Shown: in pieces, positions 8,335 to 16,491 of the stretch
Position numbering within the stretch: the first letter of the stretch is position 1
Layout: every line of letters begins with the position of its first letter
NCBI GenBank assembly: GCA_037045185.1
Contig: JBAOHQ010000008.1
Location: 1-64,000, forward strand
Origin: JAKOUY01 sp037045185
GTDB taxonomy: Bacteria > Actinomycetota > Acidimicrobiia > Acidimicrobiales > Ilumatobacteraceae
DNA: 64,000 bases
Reading direction: 5' to 3'
Notes under the pieces: model-generated
Seen by the model: only the letters and a program-made list of their open reading frames with translations
The model's database searches: none
What the model was told of the DNA's origin: nothing
Position numbers and translations under genes: made by a program

Positions 8335-10083
8335 ATGGGCACCACGACCAAGGGGACCCTCGCCGGGACCGGCGCTGCCGCGGGGCCGTTGACGACCACA
8401 CTGACACTCCTCGGTGCGGCACGGACGGTGACCGGCTCGAAGATCCTGCTACGCGTCGGTGATCGCCGGGTGTTGATCGATGCCGGGCTGTTCCAGGGCG
8501 AAAAGCGGTACCGGCTGATGAACTGGGCGCCGTTCCCGATCGACCCGGCATCGATGTCCGACGTCGTGCTGACCCACGCCCACCTTGACCACGTGGGCTA
8601 CCTCCCGGCGCTGGTCCGCCATGGTTTCAGCGGACCCATCTGGTGTTCCGAGGGGACCCGCCAGCTGGCCGAGATCGTGTTGCGTGACGCGGCCAAGCTG
8701 CAAGAGGAGGAGGCGGCCGACGCCAACCGGCACGGGTTCAGCAAGCACACGCCCGCGTTGGCCCTGTACAGCCTGGCCGACGTGGAGCGCCTGCTCCCGC
8801 AGATGGTCGGGCTGGAGTTCGACGTCGATGTCGAGCTGACCGGCAACCAGCGCCCACCGTTTCGTGCCGTGCCGCACGAGGTGGTGACGATCCGGCTCAC
8901 CCGCGCCGCGCACATCCTCGGGTCGGCCTCGGTCAACGTGTGGACGGGGACCGCGTCGGTGCTGTTCTCCGGCGATCTCGGCCGCCACGACCATCCGGTG
9001 CTCAAACCGCGCCAGACCCCACCGGGCGCCTCGACCGTGGTCATCGAGACCACCTACGGCGATCGTGAACACCCCGAGCCGGCGAACCTGCCCCACGAGG
9101 GACTCGCCGACGTGATCCGCCGGACCATCGGCCGCGGCGGAACCGTTCTGGTCCCGGCGTTCGCCATCGACCGCACCGAAGTCGTCCTCAAGGCCATCTC
9201 GGACATGGAGCGTGCCGGACGCATCCCGAACGTGCCGGTCTACGTCAACTCGCCGATGGGGGTGCGCGCCCTGCGTGTGTACCAGACCCTGACCGACGAG
9301 CTGCGCTCCGACCTGCGCCCCGAGGACTTCGTCGACGTCCCCGATCTCACCGCGGTGGAGACGACCGAGGACTCCAAGGCGCTGACCGCGCCCGGCGGCC
9401 ACGGTCCCTGTGTGATCATCTCGTCCAGCGGTATGGCAACGGGCGGGCGGGTCCTCCATCACCTCGAACAGCTCCTGCCCGAGGCGCGCAACGCGGTGGT
9501 GCTGACCGGCTATCAGGGCGTGGGGACCCGCGGCCGCCGACTCGCCGAGGGGGAGGCGCAGATCAAGATCCGTGGCACGTACGTGCCGGTGCGGGCCGAG
9601 ATCTACCACGACCAGGAGTTCTCGGTGCACGGCGACTGCTCGGACCTGCTCGACTGGCTCACCGACCTGTGGCCTGCGCCGTCACAAGTGCTCTGCGTGC
9701 ACGGCGAGGAGGACGCGGCGAACGCCTTCGCCACCAGGGTCCGCCATGAGGTAGGGCTCAACGTGGCCGTGCCGGCGCTGGGCGAAGTGGTAGTGGCCGA
9801 CGACCGCGCCCGGTCCACGCATCCCGCCGCGGCGGTCAAGCCACCGGTGGCGCTGCCTTCCGCCGAGGCGCGACGGCCCGCTCCTTCGGCGGTCACCACC
9901 TCGGGGTATCGCCTCGTGACGGCATCGGACGAGGCCGAGCTCGGCCGCCTGGTGGGGGAGGCGCTCAGCCTCGGCTGGCAGCTGTATGGGAACCCGACGG
10001 TCGCGCTCGACGGTGAGCGCCGGGTCGTCGCCCAGGCCGTCATCCAGCCGGGCGTCACCAGCGCGGCAGGTGCTCGCCGCTGA
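8335..10083 (+). CDS. Beta-CASP metallo-beta-lactamase nuclease with C-terminal DUF1737-like domain
   Basis: 582 residues. ATG 8335 is the likely start: sequence before it in frame is low-quality Arg-rich and antisense to the divergent membrane gene. The lactamase motifs are THAHLDHVGYLP (motif II), AAHILGSA, and SGDLGRHDHP; the beta-CASP part includes VIETTYGDREH, VPAFAIDR, VIISSSGMATGGR, LTGYQGVGTRGR and the final HGDCSD and HGE segments. This is the family of RNA-processing nucleases (CPSF73/TTHA0252-like). After residue ~510 a ~55-residue extension (SGYRLVTASDEAELGRLV...GWQLYGNP...AQAVI) matches the DUF1737 pattern, an unusual fusion. RNA maturation or decay is the likely role. Confidence 0.88.
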   Translation: MGTTTKGTLAGTGAAAGPLTTTLTLLGAARTVTGSKILLRVGDRRVLIDAGLFQGEKRYRLMNWAPFPIDPASMSDVVLTHAHLDHVGYLPALVRHGFSGPIWCSEGTRQLAEIVLRDAAKLQEEEAADANRHGFSKHTPALALYSLADVERLLPQMVGLEFDVDVELTGNQRPPFRAVPHEVVTIRLTRAAHILGSASVNVWTGTASVLFSGDLGRHDHPVLKPRQTPPGASTVVIETTYGDREHPEPANLPHEGLADVIRRTIGRGGTVLVPAFAIDRTEVVLKAISDMERAGRIPNVPVYVNSPMGVRALRVYQTLTDELRSDLRPEDFVDVPDLTAVETTEDSKALTAPGGHGPCVIISSSGMATGGRVLHHLEQLLPEARNAVVLTGYQGVGTRGRRLAEGEAQIKIRGTYVPVRAEIYHDQEFSVHGDCSDLLDWLTDLWPAPSQVLCVHGEEDAANAFATRVRHEVGLNVAVPALGEVVVADDRARSTHPAAAVKPPVALPSAEARRPAPSAVTTSGYRLVTASDEAELGRLVGEALSLGWQLYGNPTVALDGERRVVAQAVIQPGVTSAAGARR

Positions 10084-10088
10084 ACTCC

Positions 10089-10101
10089 TACGCTTTCGTC
10101 A
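10089..10101 (+). promoter_or_regulatory. -10 element close to a start codon
   Basis: TACGCT (10089-10094) is six bases before ATG 10101, the same leaderless spacing seen at 4971, 11890 and 51359. Confidence 0.4.
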
Positions 10102-10238
10102 TGACTGACGGGCGGATGAGCATTTCGGAGCTGGCCGATCGATCGGGGCTGACGATCCCGACGATCAAGTTCTACATCCGTCAGGGTCTCCTGGCGCCCG
10201 GGACCAAGATGAACCGGACCCGGTCGTGGTACGGGCTG
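10101..10238 (+). pseudogene. MerR-family regulator remnant (HTH only)
   Basis: The first ~45 residues (MSISELADRSGLTIPTIKFYIRQGLLAPG) are a clean MerR winged-helix start with a leaderless-type promoter. After TRSWYG the homology stops and the frame runs without a break into a fragment of an ABC-transporter ATPase, so the dimerisation and effector domains are gone. A deletion joining two genes is the simplest reading. Confidence 0.7.
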
Positions 10239-10293
10239 GACTACCGGGTTCGTCCCCGCCCGCACGCCGGGAGGACCCCGTTCGACGGGACCG

Positions 10294-10432
10294 AGGTGAT
10301 CGACATCGACCTGGTGTTGGGGCTGTGCCAGCGCGTCGACGTGCTCGACGTCGGGCGGATCATCGCCTCGGGCTCGCCGGAGCAGATCCGGGCAGATCCG
10401 GCCGCGTCGAGGCGTATCTCGGGAACCTGCCG
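10294..10432 (+). pseudogene. Branched-chain amino acid ABC transporter ATPase (LivG-like) C-terminal remnant
   Basis: Only the last ~45 codons of a LivG-type ATPase survive: DLVLGLCQRVDVLDVGRIIASG, then EQIRADPA, then, one frame over, VEAYLGNLP. The IRADPA...VEAYLG ending is typical of this ATPase. Walker A, signature and Walker B regions are deleted, and the end is frameshifted, so it cannot function. It lies in the usual livG-livF order before the next remnant. Confidence 0.7.
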
Positions 10433-10452
10433 GTGGACCAGCGACCGCACCG

Positions 10453-11021
10453 GCGATCGAGCTCGTCGGTCTCGCGGCCGGCTACGCTGGCACGGCCGTG
10501 GTGCGCGATCTGGACGTGCGAGTTGGGCGCCGCGAGGTGATCGCTCTGCTGGGCCAGAACGGGGCGGGCAAGACGACGACGCTGCGAGCGATTGCCGGGC
10601 TGCTGGCGCCGATCGGCGGGCGGCCCGGCAGCGTGCGTGGTGGAGATGCTCCCGGCGTCTGGAGCCCTTGCTGCAACGCCGGGCCAGGTCGCTGTCGGGA
10701 GGGGAGCAGCAGATGCTTGCCCTCGCCAGGGCACTGGCGTCCCGGCCGTGGTGCCTGCTGGTGGACGAGATGAGCCTCGGGCTGGCCCCGTTGGTCATCG
10801 ACCGCCTGTTCCCGATCCTGCGTCGCATCGCCGACGAGGACGGGGTCGGCGTGCTCCTGGTGGAGCAGCACGTTCGCATGGCCCTGGCGGTCGCCGATCG
10901 GGCCTACGTGCTGGCTCACGGGCGGCTCACCCTCGAGGGCCCCGCCGCCGAGCTGGCAAACCAACCGGACCGCCTTCGTACTGCATACTTCGGCCAAGGT
11001 CCGGGCGACGACCGGACCTGA
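10453..11021 (+). pseudogene. Branched-chain amino acid ABC transporter ATPase (LivF-like), internally deleted
   Basis: The start (AIELVGLAAGYAGTAVVRDLDV) and Walker A (GQNGAGKTT) are intact in one frame. About 55 codons between LLAPIGG and the signature are missing, and the signature LSGGEQQMLALARAL (from 10692), Walker B (LLVDEMSLGLAP) and switch His (LLVEQH) continue in another frame to 11021. Walker B reads VDEMS as in genuine LivF proteins. Together with the LivG piece this is the tail of a lost high-affinity amino-acid uptake operon. Confidence 0.75.
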
Positions 11022-11036
11022 CCCGGCCATCCGCCG

Positions 11037-11525
11037 TCAGGTCCGCCGAATCCGGCGCATGATGAGCGGCGCCAGCAGCGTGGCGAGGCCGCCAACGAGA
11101 GCGAACCACACGCCGAGGCCGAGACCGTCGGAGAGACCGGCTCTGATCCGCGGTTCGTCGACCACCGTGCGGACGGTGTTGATGTGAAGTACTGCCACGG
11201 CGACGGCGAGGACACCGCCGATGGTGCGCAGCCAGTCGAGCGGCGGGCGGAAGGTGGCGACGACGACCAGCAGCGCCGCGGCCAACAACGGGTACAGGTA
11301 GCTGAACCCACCGAACTGCGCAGGAGTGGTGTCCCACAGGAACTGCACGGGAAGGTCGCTGGCCTTCATCGTCTCCTCGAACAGCGTGTCGTTCGCCCAC
11401 GCCACCAGACATGACACGAGCACGAGCAGCGCGCCGATCAAGGCAACGACGTTGATGGACGACGCCGTTCGAGCGACCGGCGCCGGTTGACCGGGGACCG
11501 TCGGGGGAGGAAGCGGAGCACTCAT
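11037..11525 (-). CDS. Four-helix membrane protein, unknown function
   Basis: 162 residues. ATG 11525 has GAGAGGTG just before it; the longer upstream frame is Arg/Ala-rich and unlikely. A Pro-rich cytoplasmic start (MSAPLPPPTVPGQ) precedes four predicted membrane helices at about 22-43, 75-90, 97-115 and 135-155. The loop between the first two carries acidic residues and W/F residues. I do not recognise a family. It is convergent with the LivF remnant and may be an intact resident of the decayed island. Confidence 0.7.
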   Translation of the reverse strand: MSAPLPPPTVPGQPAPVARTASSINVVALIGALLVLVSCLVAWANDTLFEETMKASDLPVQFLWDTTPAQFGGFSYLYPLLAAALLVVVATFRPPLDWLRTIGGVLAVAVAVLHINTVRTVVDEPRIRAGLSDGLGLGVWFALVGGLATLLAPLIMRRIRRT

Positions 11526-11902
11526 GGTCACCTCTCGATGCTGGACTGCCCGACACAATACGGGCGCGGTCGCGGCCGACCGCGGATCCGTGCTTGGCGC
11601 TGGTGCGGCACCACGCGGCTCAAGTACCTGCCGATCCGAAGCCGTCCGCGCCATGTCAACTCACCGCAGCCCGCCGAGTCCGTACGACGGCTGGGCGGTC
11701 TTGGCCTCGATCCACTGCGGCTGCGACGTGTACGCAGATGACGCGTACGACCGGGTGGTCATTCGAGGGTCCGAGGCGGGCATTGCGTGCGGCTGACGTG
11801 GCGTCCCACCTGCATCTGTCGTCCTCACGGACGCGACCCACCATGGGCCAACGAGCCCGCCACCCGCGAGATCCGACGCCAACGGGAACTAGCCTGCCGA
11901 GC
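11526..11902. other. Intergenic stretch with one weak short frame
   Basis: No convincing gene. An ATG at 11653 opens a 47-codon frame ending 11796 (contains DGWAVLASIHCGCDVYADDAY) that looks protein-like but has no recognisable family or ribosome site. Confidence 0.3.
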
Positions 11903-11903
11903 G
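11890..11903 (+). promoter_or_regulatory. -10 element for a leaderless transcript
   Basis: TAGCCT (11890-11895) is seven bases before GTG 11903. This decided the start chosen for the following gene. Confidence 0.45.
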
Positions 11904-12634
11904 TGGACGAGACAACCGTGGCGCCCGGTCGGTCCGCGCTCACGACAGTCGTCGTATCGACGATCCTTGTCTGCGTATTCACGCTGCCGATGGCGCTGTC
12001 CGGGGTGGTTATAGCGAACGACGACGACGCCTCCGCGCCGAATGCTCAGGCGGTACCCCGCCCGGAGGGGTGGACTCGTCGTGAACTGGAAGCGTGGGGC
12101 TGTTCTGGTAGCGGCGGCGAGTTCTGCATCTACGTCGTCGTGAGCCCAACACCCGCCACCAGCCGAGCGGAGGCCGAAGCCGACTACAGCTACTTCCTGC
12201 GTCGGATAGGTTGGACGCCTGTCGCCGGTGTCGCGGGTCTGTCCACCTTCCAGTGGGGCAACCCCGGTGAGGAGATCGTCCTTGGGGTCGGCGCAGAGGA
12301 TCCCTACAGATACTCAATGAGCACGTACGGCGAACCAGCACGCGACACCGACGTCATTGTTGAGGTGTCATTTGCGGACCTCGGAGCGTCGAGCAGACGT
12401 GCCGTCGGTGTGAAGCTCATCTCGACTGCTGCGGCGCTCACGGTCGCTCCAACGGTGATCTTCGTGTTCCGAAGGACCCATGCGAGGCGACGACGCACCG
12501 GAGCCGCATCCCGGGCGCAAACTCAGCCAAGTAGTGTGGAGCGACATCAATCTCGGCTGCTGGGCCTCCACGCGGCACGACGGCCACGACCTCGAGCCTC
12601 GTTCTTGTCGGGTAATTCGACGACGCACGACTGA
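11903..12634 (+). CDS. Two-helix membrane protein with extracytoplasmic domain, unknown
   Basis: 243 residues from GTG 11903. A membrane helix at about 12-35 (TTVVVSTILVCVFTLPMALSG) leads to a ~130-residue external domain with two cysteines (WGCSGSGGEFC) that could form a disulphide, then a second helix near 185-205 and an Arg-rich cytoplasmic tail. No family is recognised. An alternative ATG at 11844 would add 19 Arg/Pro-rich residues. The gene seems intact although the surrounding DNA is decayed. Confidence 0.6.
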   Translation: MDETTVAPGRSALTTVVVSTILVCVFTLPMALSGVVIANDDDASAPNAQAVPRPEGWTRRELEAWGCSGSGGEFCIYVVVSPTPATSRAEAEADYSYFLRRIGWTPVAGVAGLSTFQWGNPGEEIVLGVGAEDPYRYSMSTYGEPARDTDVIVEVSFADLGASSRRAVGVKLISTAAALTVAPTVIFVFRRTHARRRRTGAASRAQTQPSSVERHQSRLLGLHAARRPRPRASFLSGNSTTHD

Positions 12635-13986
12635 ACGAGTAGGTGACAATCAACGCCTACTAGCACGGCGGTTCGGCGGCCCATCGGCGTGACGTCGGCC
12701 ACACCGTCCCGATCGGCGAGCCGTGCACTGGACACCCAATCGTCGCTCATCCGTCTAGCGGCCACGGTGCGCGCGATCGGTGTGTTCTGTTCAGGACCGC
12801 GCCGTCATCGTCGACAACGACCGGCGTGCTTGCATGCGGCCAGCGGCCGGTTCGCTTCGGAGCGTCCTCGGACGCTGCCGTCAACCGATCGCCGAGCCCG
12901 CGCCGCTGCCGCTCGTACCACGCCGCGGCCTCGACAAGTATCCGCAGCTGCCTACGGGTGGTACCGAACCGTGCGCGACTCTCCGCGAGCTGCGTCGTGC
13001 GGCGACCTGCTGGAGGACTCCGCCGTGTGCGGTCCGCAAGGGGGCGTACCCGGCCCCGGATGATTGCACCCAGGCACTGGCCTGTGACCGCCTGCTCGCT
13101 CAGCTAAGCAGGGCGAGCCCGGGCTCGAAAGAGAACAAACCGTCGGCGGAAACCAACGGTGCTCCGATGTGGATTGCCGCTCGCAGCGACCCAGATATCG
13201 GTGGCGTCTAGGCGATCAGCGAGCGGGTGGCCAACGTCACGGCTGTGCGAGGGATTGACCACGATGGGGAGGTCATCCACGTCGTGATAACCCGCCCAGA
13301 CCTAGCCCGGCGGAGTCACCTGAAGCGCCTGGACGTGTCGCCGCTGCAGAACGTTTCACGGATCGCCCGGTCTCGTCGACGATCAGGGCCTTGTGTGCGG
13401 CGGCGTCGTATCGGTCGCGTCGGGATTGGCAGTCGACGTGGCGACCAGCAGATCGTCGTCGAAGCTGGCGCTGACGAAGGTGTTCGACATGACGTACTCC
13501 GTGTGCCGGGTGGCTACTCGGACGGCCCGTCACTGCGTATCTTCACCCACCGACAGCGTCGAGGTCGAGCCCATCGACTGGGATCTCGACGTCGGCTACA
13601 TCGACGGCAGGCGACCGCTGTAGTCGGGCATCCTCGGCAACGTCGGTTTCCTCGATCGCTTCACCGTGACGATCAGCAGATTCGCTCATGCCACCGCCGT
13701 CGAGCAGGTCGACGTGTTCGACGAGCGATTCGGAACCGCATGACCGCCCGTGACGGCCTGGCGAAGCTGCGATGACCGCGGCCCAACGGCCTCCCGTCGG
13801 ACGGCTGCTGCGACGGCGAGGCTGGAGCGTTGTACTGCCGAATCACGTCAGCAGTGCGGATGCGTCCCACCCCGTCGGGGACCGTCGCGAGGCGGATCCG
13901 CTGCCGGGCGCGGTAGGCGCGGATTCGCTCAGCCGTCGACATTCACTTCTTCAAGGGATCAGCGCAGGTGCGGAAACTGAGCGTGC
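12635..13986. other. Decayed region without an intact gene
   Basis: 1.35 kb with no credible full-length gene on either strand. Fragments I can see: a ParE-like toxin remnant on the minus strand (listed separately); a minus-strand frame from ATG 13942 whose first ~45 residues (MSTAERIRAYRARQR...) resemble the start of small actinobacterial unknown proteins before the frame degrades; and, on the plus strand at 13624-13742, a frame containing ILGNVGFLDRFTVTIS, reminiscent of the end of retropepsin-like proteins. All are too broken to annotate as genes. Confidence 0.5.
12747..12953 (-). pseudogene. ParE/RelE-family toxin remnant
   Basis: A 68-residue minus-strand frame contains LVEAAAWYERQRRGLGDRL and later STPVVVDDD. 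The E-A-A-x-W-Y-E-R-Q-R-x-G-L-G-x-x pattern is the hallmark first helix pair of ParE toxins. No start codon precedes it, the middle is degraded and the C-terminal strands are missing. The antitoxin, expected upstream (higher coordinates), is not recognisable. A dead toxin-antitoxin locus is the simplest reading. Confidence 0.55.
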
Positions 13987-14571
13987 ATGCTCGCGGCGGT
14001 GGGCAAGGATGGAGTGGTGGGGCGCTTGCTGATCGTCACGGGACCGCCGGGGGCGGGGAAGTCGACGGTGGCGCAGTTGGTGGCGAGGCGAGCCGAACCC
14101 AGCGTTCTGGTGGAGGGTGACGCCTTCTTCGGCTTCCTCGCCACCGGGGCGATCGCACCGTGGCTGCCCGAGTCGGCGACACAGAACGAGACGGTCACTC
14201 GTGCCGCGGGGGCCGCCACCGGCGAGCTGGTGCGTGGCGGGTTCACGGTCGTCTATGACGGCGTGCTCGGGCCGTGGCACGTCGACGAGTTCCTGCGCGC
14301 CGCGCACCTTCGACAAGCCGACTACGCCGTGCTGCTGCCGCCCGTCGACGTCTGTGTGCAGCGGGTGGCGGAACGAAGGGGGCACGGATTCACGGACGAG
14401 AGCGCGACGCGTCACATGCACGACCAGTTCAACACCCGATCCAGCGACGGCCGGTACCTGCTCCGCGACCCTCCCGACGCGCCTGAGGCTGTCTCCGACC
14501 TCATCGACGAACGCCGTGCGAGCGGCCAACTCGCCTATCAAGCGAGCGGAGCGTTCGGGCGTACGTCGTGA
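13987..14571 (+). CDS. P-loop kinase-like ATP-binding protein
   Basis: 194 residues. The Walker A motif GPPGAGKST is near residue 19, preceded by a hydrophobic strand (LLIVT) and followed by SVLVEGDAFF, where the Asp is placed like the catalytic base of small-molecule kinases. DEFLRAAHLRQADYAVLLPPVDVCVQRV and an arginine-containing lid (ERRGHGFTDE) follow. The layout is that of AAA_33/gluconokinase/chloramphenicol-phosphotransferase-like proteins that phosphorylate small molecules, including some antibiotic-modifying enzymes. The substrate cannot be assigned. Start ATG 13987 is tentative; GTG codons within the next ten residues are possible. Confidence 0.75.
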   Translation: MLAAVGKDGVVGRLLIVTGPPGAGKSTVAQLVARRAEPSVLVEGDAFFGFLATGAIAPWLPESATQNETVTRAAGAATGELVRGGFTVVYDGVLGPWHVDEFLRAAHLRQADYAVLLPPVDVCVQRVAERRGHGFTDESATRHMHDQFNTRSSDGRYLLRDPPDAPEAVSDLIDERRASGQLAYQASGAFGRTS

Positions 14572-14572
14572 C

Positions 14573-14935
14573 GTGATCCGTGACGTCACCGATGGCGAGA
14601 CGGTCTGGACCTGCTACTACAGCGACTTCCCAATCTGTCGTGTCGGCGCGGATGGCGCGACGACCGGTTGGCCCAACGACCCAGCGGGTGCCGCCGCATC
14701 GCCGTCCACGAGGACAGGGTTGCCCTCCTCGGCGGCGACAGCGGACTCTTCGATCGCCTCGTGCTCTGCGAGCTTGGCGGCTCGATCGTCGAACGGCCAT
14801 CGACATGGCAGCCCGTGTTGCCCGGCGGCGACGTCTTGCCCGCCGGGATCCTGGATGGAAGCCCGCGTCCGCTACGTCCACGTCTTGTCCTCAAACACCT
14901 GGTTCCGACTGGACATGGCAGCACTCGAGCTCTGA
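14573..14935 (+). pseudogene. Unknown small protein gene with two compensating frameshifts
   Basis: From GTG 14573 one frame reads VIRDVTDGETVWTCYYSDF and on to PNDPA; the +2 frame continues RRIAVHEDRVALLGGDSGLF through LPGGDVLPAGI; the first frame then resumes with RVRYVHVLSSNTWFRLDMAA to the stop at 14935. The three parts join into one plausible ~120-residue soluble protein. I do not recognise the family. Either two small indels occurred in the gene or the sequence has two errors. Confidence 0.45.
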
Positions 14936-15037
14936 GGGCCTGAGAGTGTCGTCCTGGACACTCGTGCCTTGCGTCTGTCAGTTCGTCGATGCGAGATCGC
15001 TCAGCGAAGCGAGAAAGAGCGCGTGGGCGGCGTCATG

Positions 15038-15367
15038 TCACCCGGCCAGCGAGAGAACGAGCAGCGACTCCTCCTCCGCAGCCCCCGAACTCCTCAAGTT
15101 CGACACTCCGCCGCAGCAGGGCCTCGATCAACCCAGTCGACACGTTGCCGACTCGGAGCCACACGACGTGTGGCGGCGTGCCGAAGAGCAGGGCGAGCTG
15201 ACGAAGTCGCTGTCCTTGGAGACGATGACGTAGCTGCCGCTGCGATCCCGGATCTCCCGGTCCGTAGCCGGGTCAGGCCGATCTCGGCAACATGGACGCT
15301 CTCGGGATACTCATCGGCGAGCTTGCGAACGAGCACGCGGTGAGGTTCCATCGAGGAGCAGCTTCAC
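15038..15367 (-). pseudogene. DUF5615 (PIN-like) toxin, frameshifted
   Basis: Spliced across at least three small frame changes the minus strand reads VKLLLD, then RKLADEYPESVHVAEIGLT, then YVIVSKDSDF, then FGTPPHVVWLRVGNVST with LIEALL, ending LLVLSLAG. This is the DUF5615 PIN-like nuclease: KLLLDEN-type start, VxxxGL after the first helix and the SKDxDF acidic motif. GTG 15367 overlaps the stop of the DUF433 gene, as in intact DUF433/DUF5615 pairs. As read it cannot be translated in one frame. Confidence 0.75.
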
Positions 15368-15588
15368 GCCTGCGTGGCGAGACGGTGCTCACGCATCGCA
15401 GCGAACGCGAGAGCCTGCCCGAACATGGTCCGTCGTCAACTCGGGGAAGTCAGCGACGATCTCATCAGCGGTCATCCCCGACGCCAAGTACTCCAACACG
15501 TCGTAGACCGTGATGCGCGTCCCGACGAAGCACGGCTTGCCGCCGCGAACATCAGGTCGCCCATCGATGCAGCGAGATCAGGTCCACG
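15364..15588 (-). pseudogene. DUF433 antitoxin, frameshifted
   Basis: The minus-strand frame PDVRGGKPCFVGTRITVYDV continues into ADEIVADFPELTTDHVRA; one base later the frame shifts to QALAFAAMREHRLATQA before the stop. GGKPxxxGTRITV and the DFPELT-x-D-x-R-A-x-L-x-F-A-A ending are diagnostic of DUF433 antitoxins with a winged-helix DNA-binding fold. The N-terminus is also disturbed. It sits directly upstream of, and overlaps, the DUF5615 toxin remnant. Confidence 0.78.
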
Positions 15589-15704
15589 ACGCGACTCCAA
15601 TCCGATTCTGGCGTCATCGGCTGTGGACGGCACGCAGCAGTGATCGGCAACAGCAATCAGCGCCAGCGCTGCAGTTTCGAGATTGAGATCGGCTCTCGAC
15701 CTTG

Positions 15705-16247
15705 CTAGCGCACCACACGACGGGCTCGACGTTCGGAATCGACGGCGGCTCGGCCCACTGCGCCGGGTTCGAGTCGCGCCAGCCCCACCGGCATGCCTGA
15801 GTGAACATCGAGGAGAGGCAGGCGTGGATCTGGTACACGCTGCGCGCCGACAGCCCGCGGCGCTGGTGCGCGCCGTACAGATCGGTGAGCATCTTCATCG
15901 TCACCTTGGTGACCTGCTTGGTGCCGAGCGTCGGCTGGATGTTGCGCCGGTACACCATCTCGTAGCCGTCGCATCGGTGTTCGGCGAGCGGCCCTTGCGC
16001 TGCGAGCTCGACGATCCAATCGGCGAACAGATCGTCGACCGTCGCCCGCGATCCGGTGTGCCGGCCCTTCGGTCACCTCGACGATCAGCTCGGCCCGCGC
16101 CTTCTTCGCATCGCGCAGGTTGCCGCGGAACGTGCGGCTGATCTGGCGGTGCTTCCCGGTCACCGGATCGCGGCCGGCTTGCACCACGAGCTCCCACACA
16201 TCGGGTGGTCGCTCCCGCATCCCCGGCGCACTCCGCAGCCTCGCCAT
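15705..16247 (-). pseudogene. Tyrosine integrase, truncated and frameshifted
   Basis: From ATG 16247 the minus strand encodes an N-terminal AP2-like arm (VWELVVQAGRDPVTGKHRQ, SRTFRGNLRDAKKARAELIVEV). After VTEGPAH the frame shifts, and the core-binding domain continues from about 15958: RRNIQPTLGTKQVTKVTMKM, LTDLYGAHQRRGLSARSV, IHACLSSMFTQACRWGW. Homology ends near NVEPVVW, before the catalytic Arg/His/Tyr domain, so the enzyme is dead. The start lies 110 bases from the 3' end of a tRNA gene, the usual position of an integrase that used that tRNA as attachment site. Confidence 0.8.
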
Positions 16248-16356
16248 GGCGACAGCCCTACGCCGCGGACCGTGGATTCGTCGTGGATTTCTTGGATTCT
16301 GGACTCGCCGCCTGCGAAGGCTCAGACTGACCATCATCAGACCAGCTCGATGCGTG

Positions 16357-16429
16357 TGGGGCGGGTGGGTATCGAACCCACGACCCAGGGATTATGAGTC
16401 CCCTGCTCTGACCACTGAGCTACCGCCCC
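16357..16429 (-). tRNA. tRNA with CAT anticodon (Met, or Ile2)
   Basis: On the minus strand: acceptor GGGGCGG pairing with CCGCCCC, D stem GCTC/GAGC, anticodon stem GGGGA/TCCCT around loop CTCATAA, and T arm GTGGGTTCGATACCCAC. CCA is not encoded. A CAT anticodon fits elongator Met or lysidine-modified Ile; I cannot separate them. A broken integrase lies next to its 3' end. Confidence 0.93.
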
Positions 16430-16491
16430 CGGAGTGGTCACGCTATCCGGCTGCGCTCGGCGGAATCCTGGTGGCGTGGGCGGTCGCCGCC

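Noticed and set aside
7658..8551. Upstream extension of the deacetylase-glycosyltransferase frame (minus strand)
   Set aside because: It runs in another frame through the Pro/Thr-rich membrane gene and the nuclease start; composition is Arg/Ser/Pro shadow coding.
12826..13211. Short plus-strand frames in the gene desert
   Set aside because: Arg/Ala/Pro-biased, no ribosome sites, no families; the minus-strand ParE remnant explains part of the interval better.
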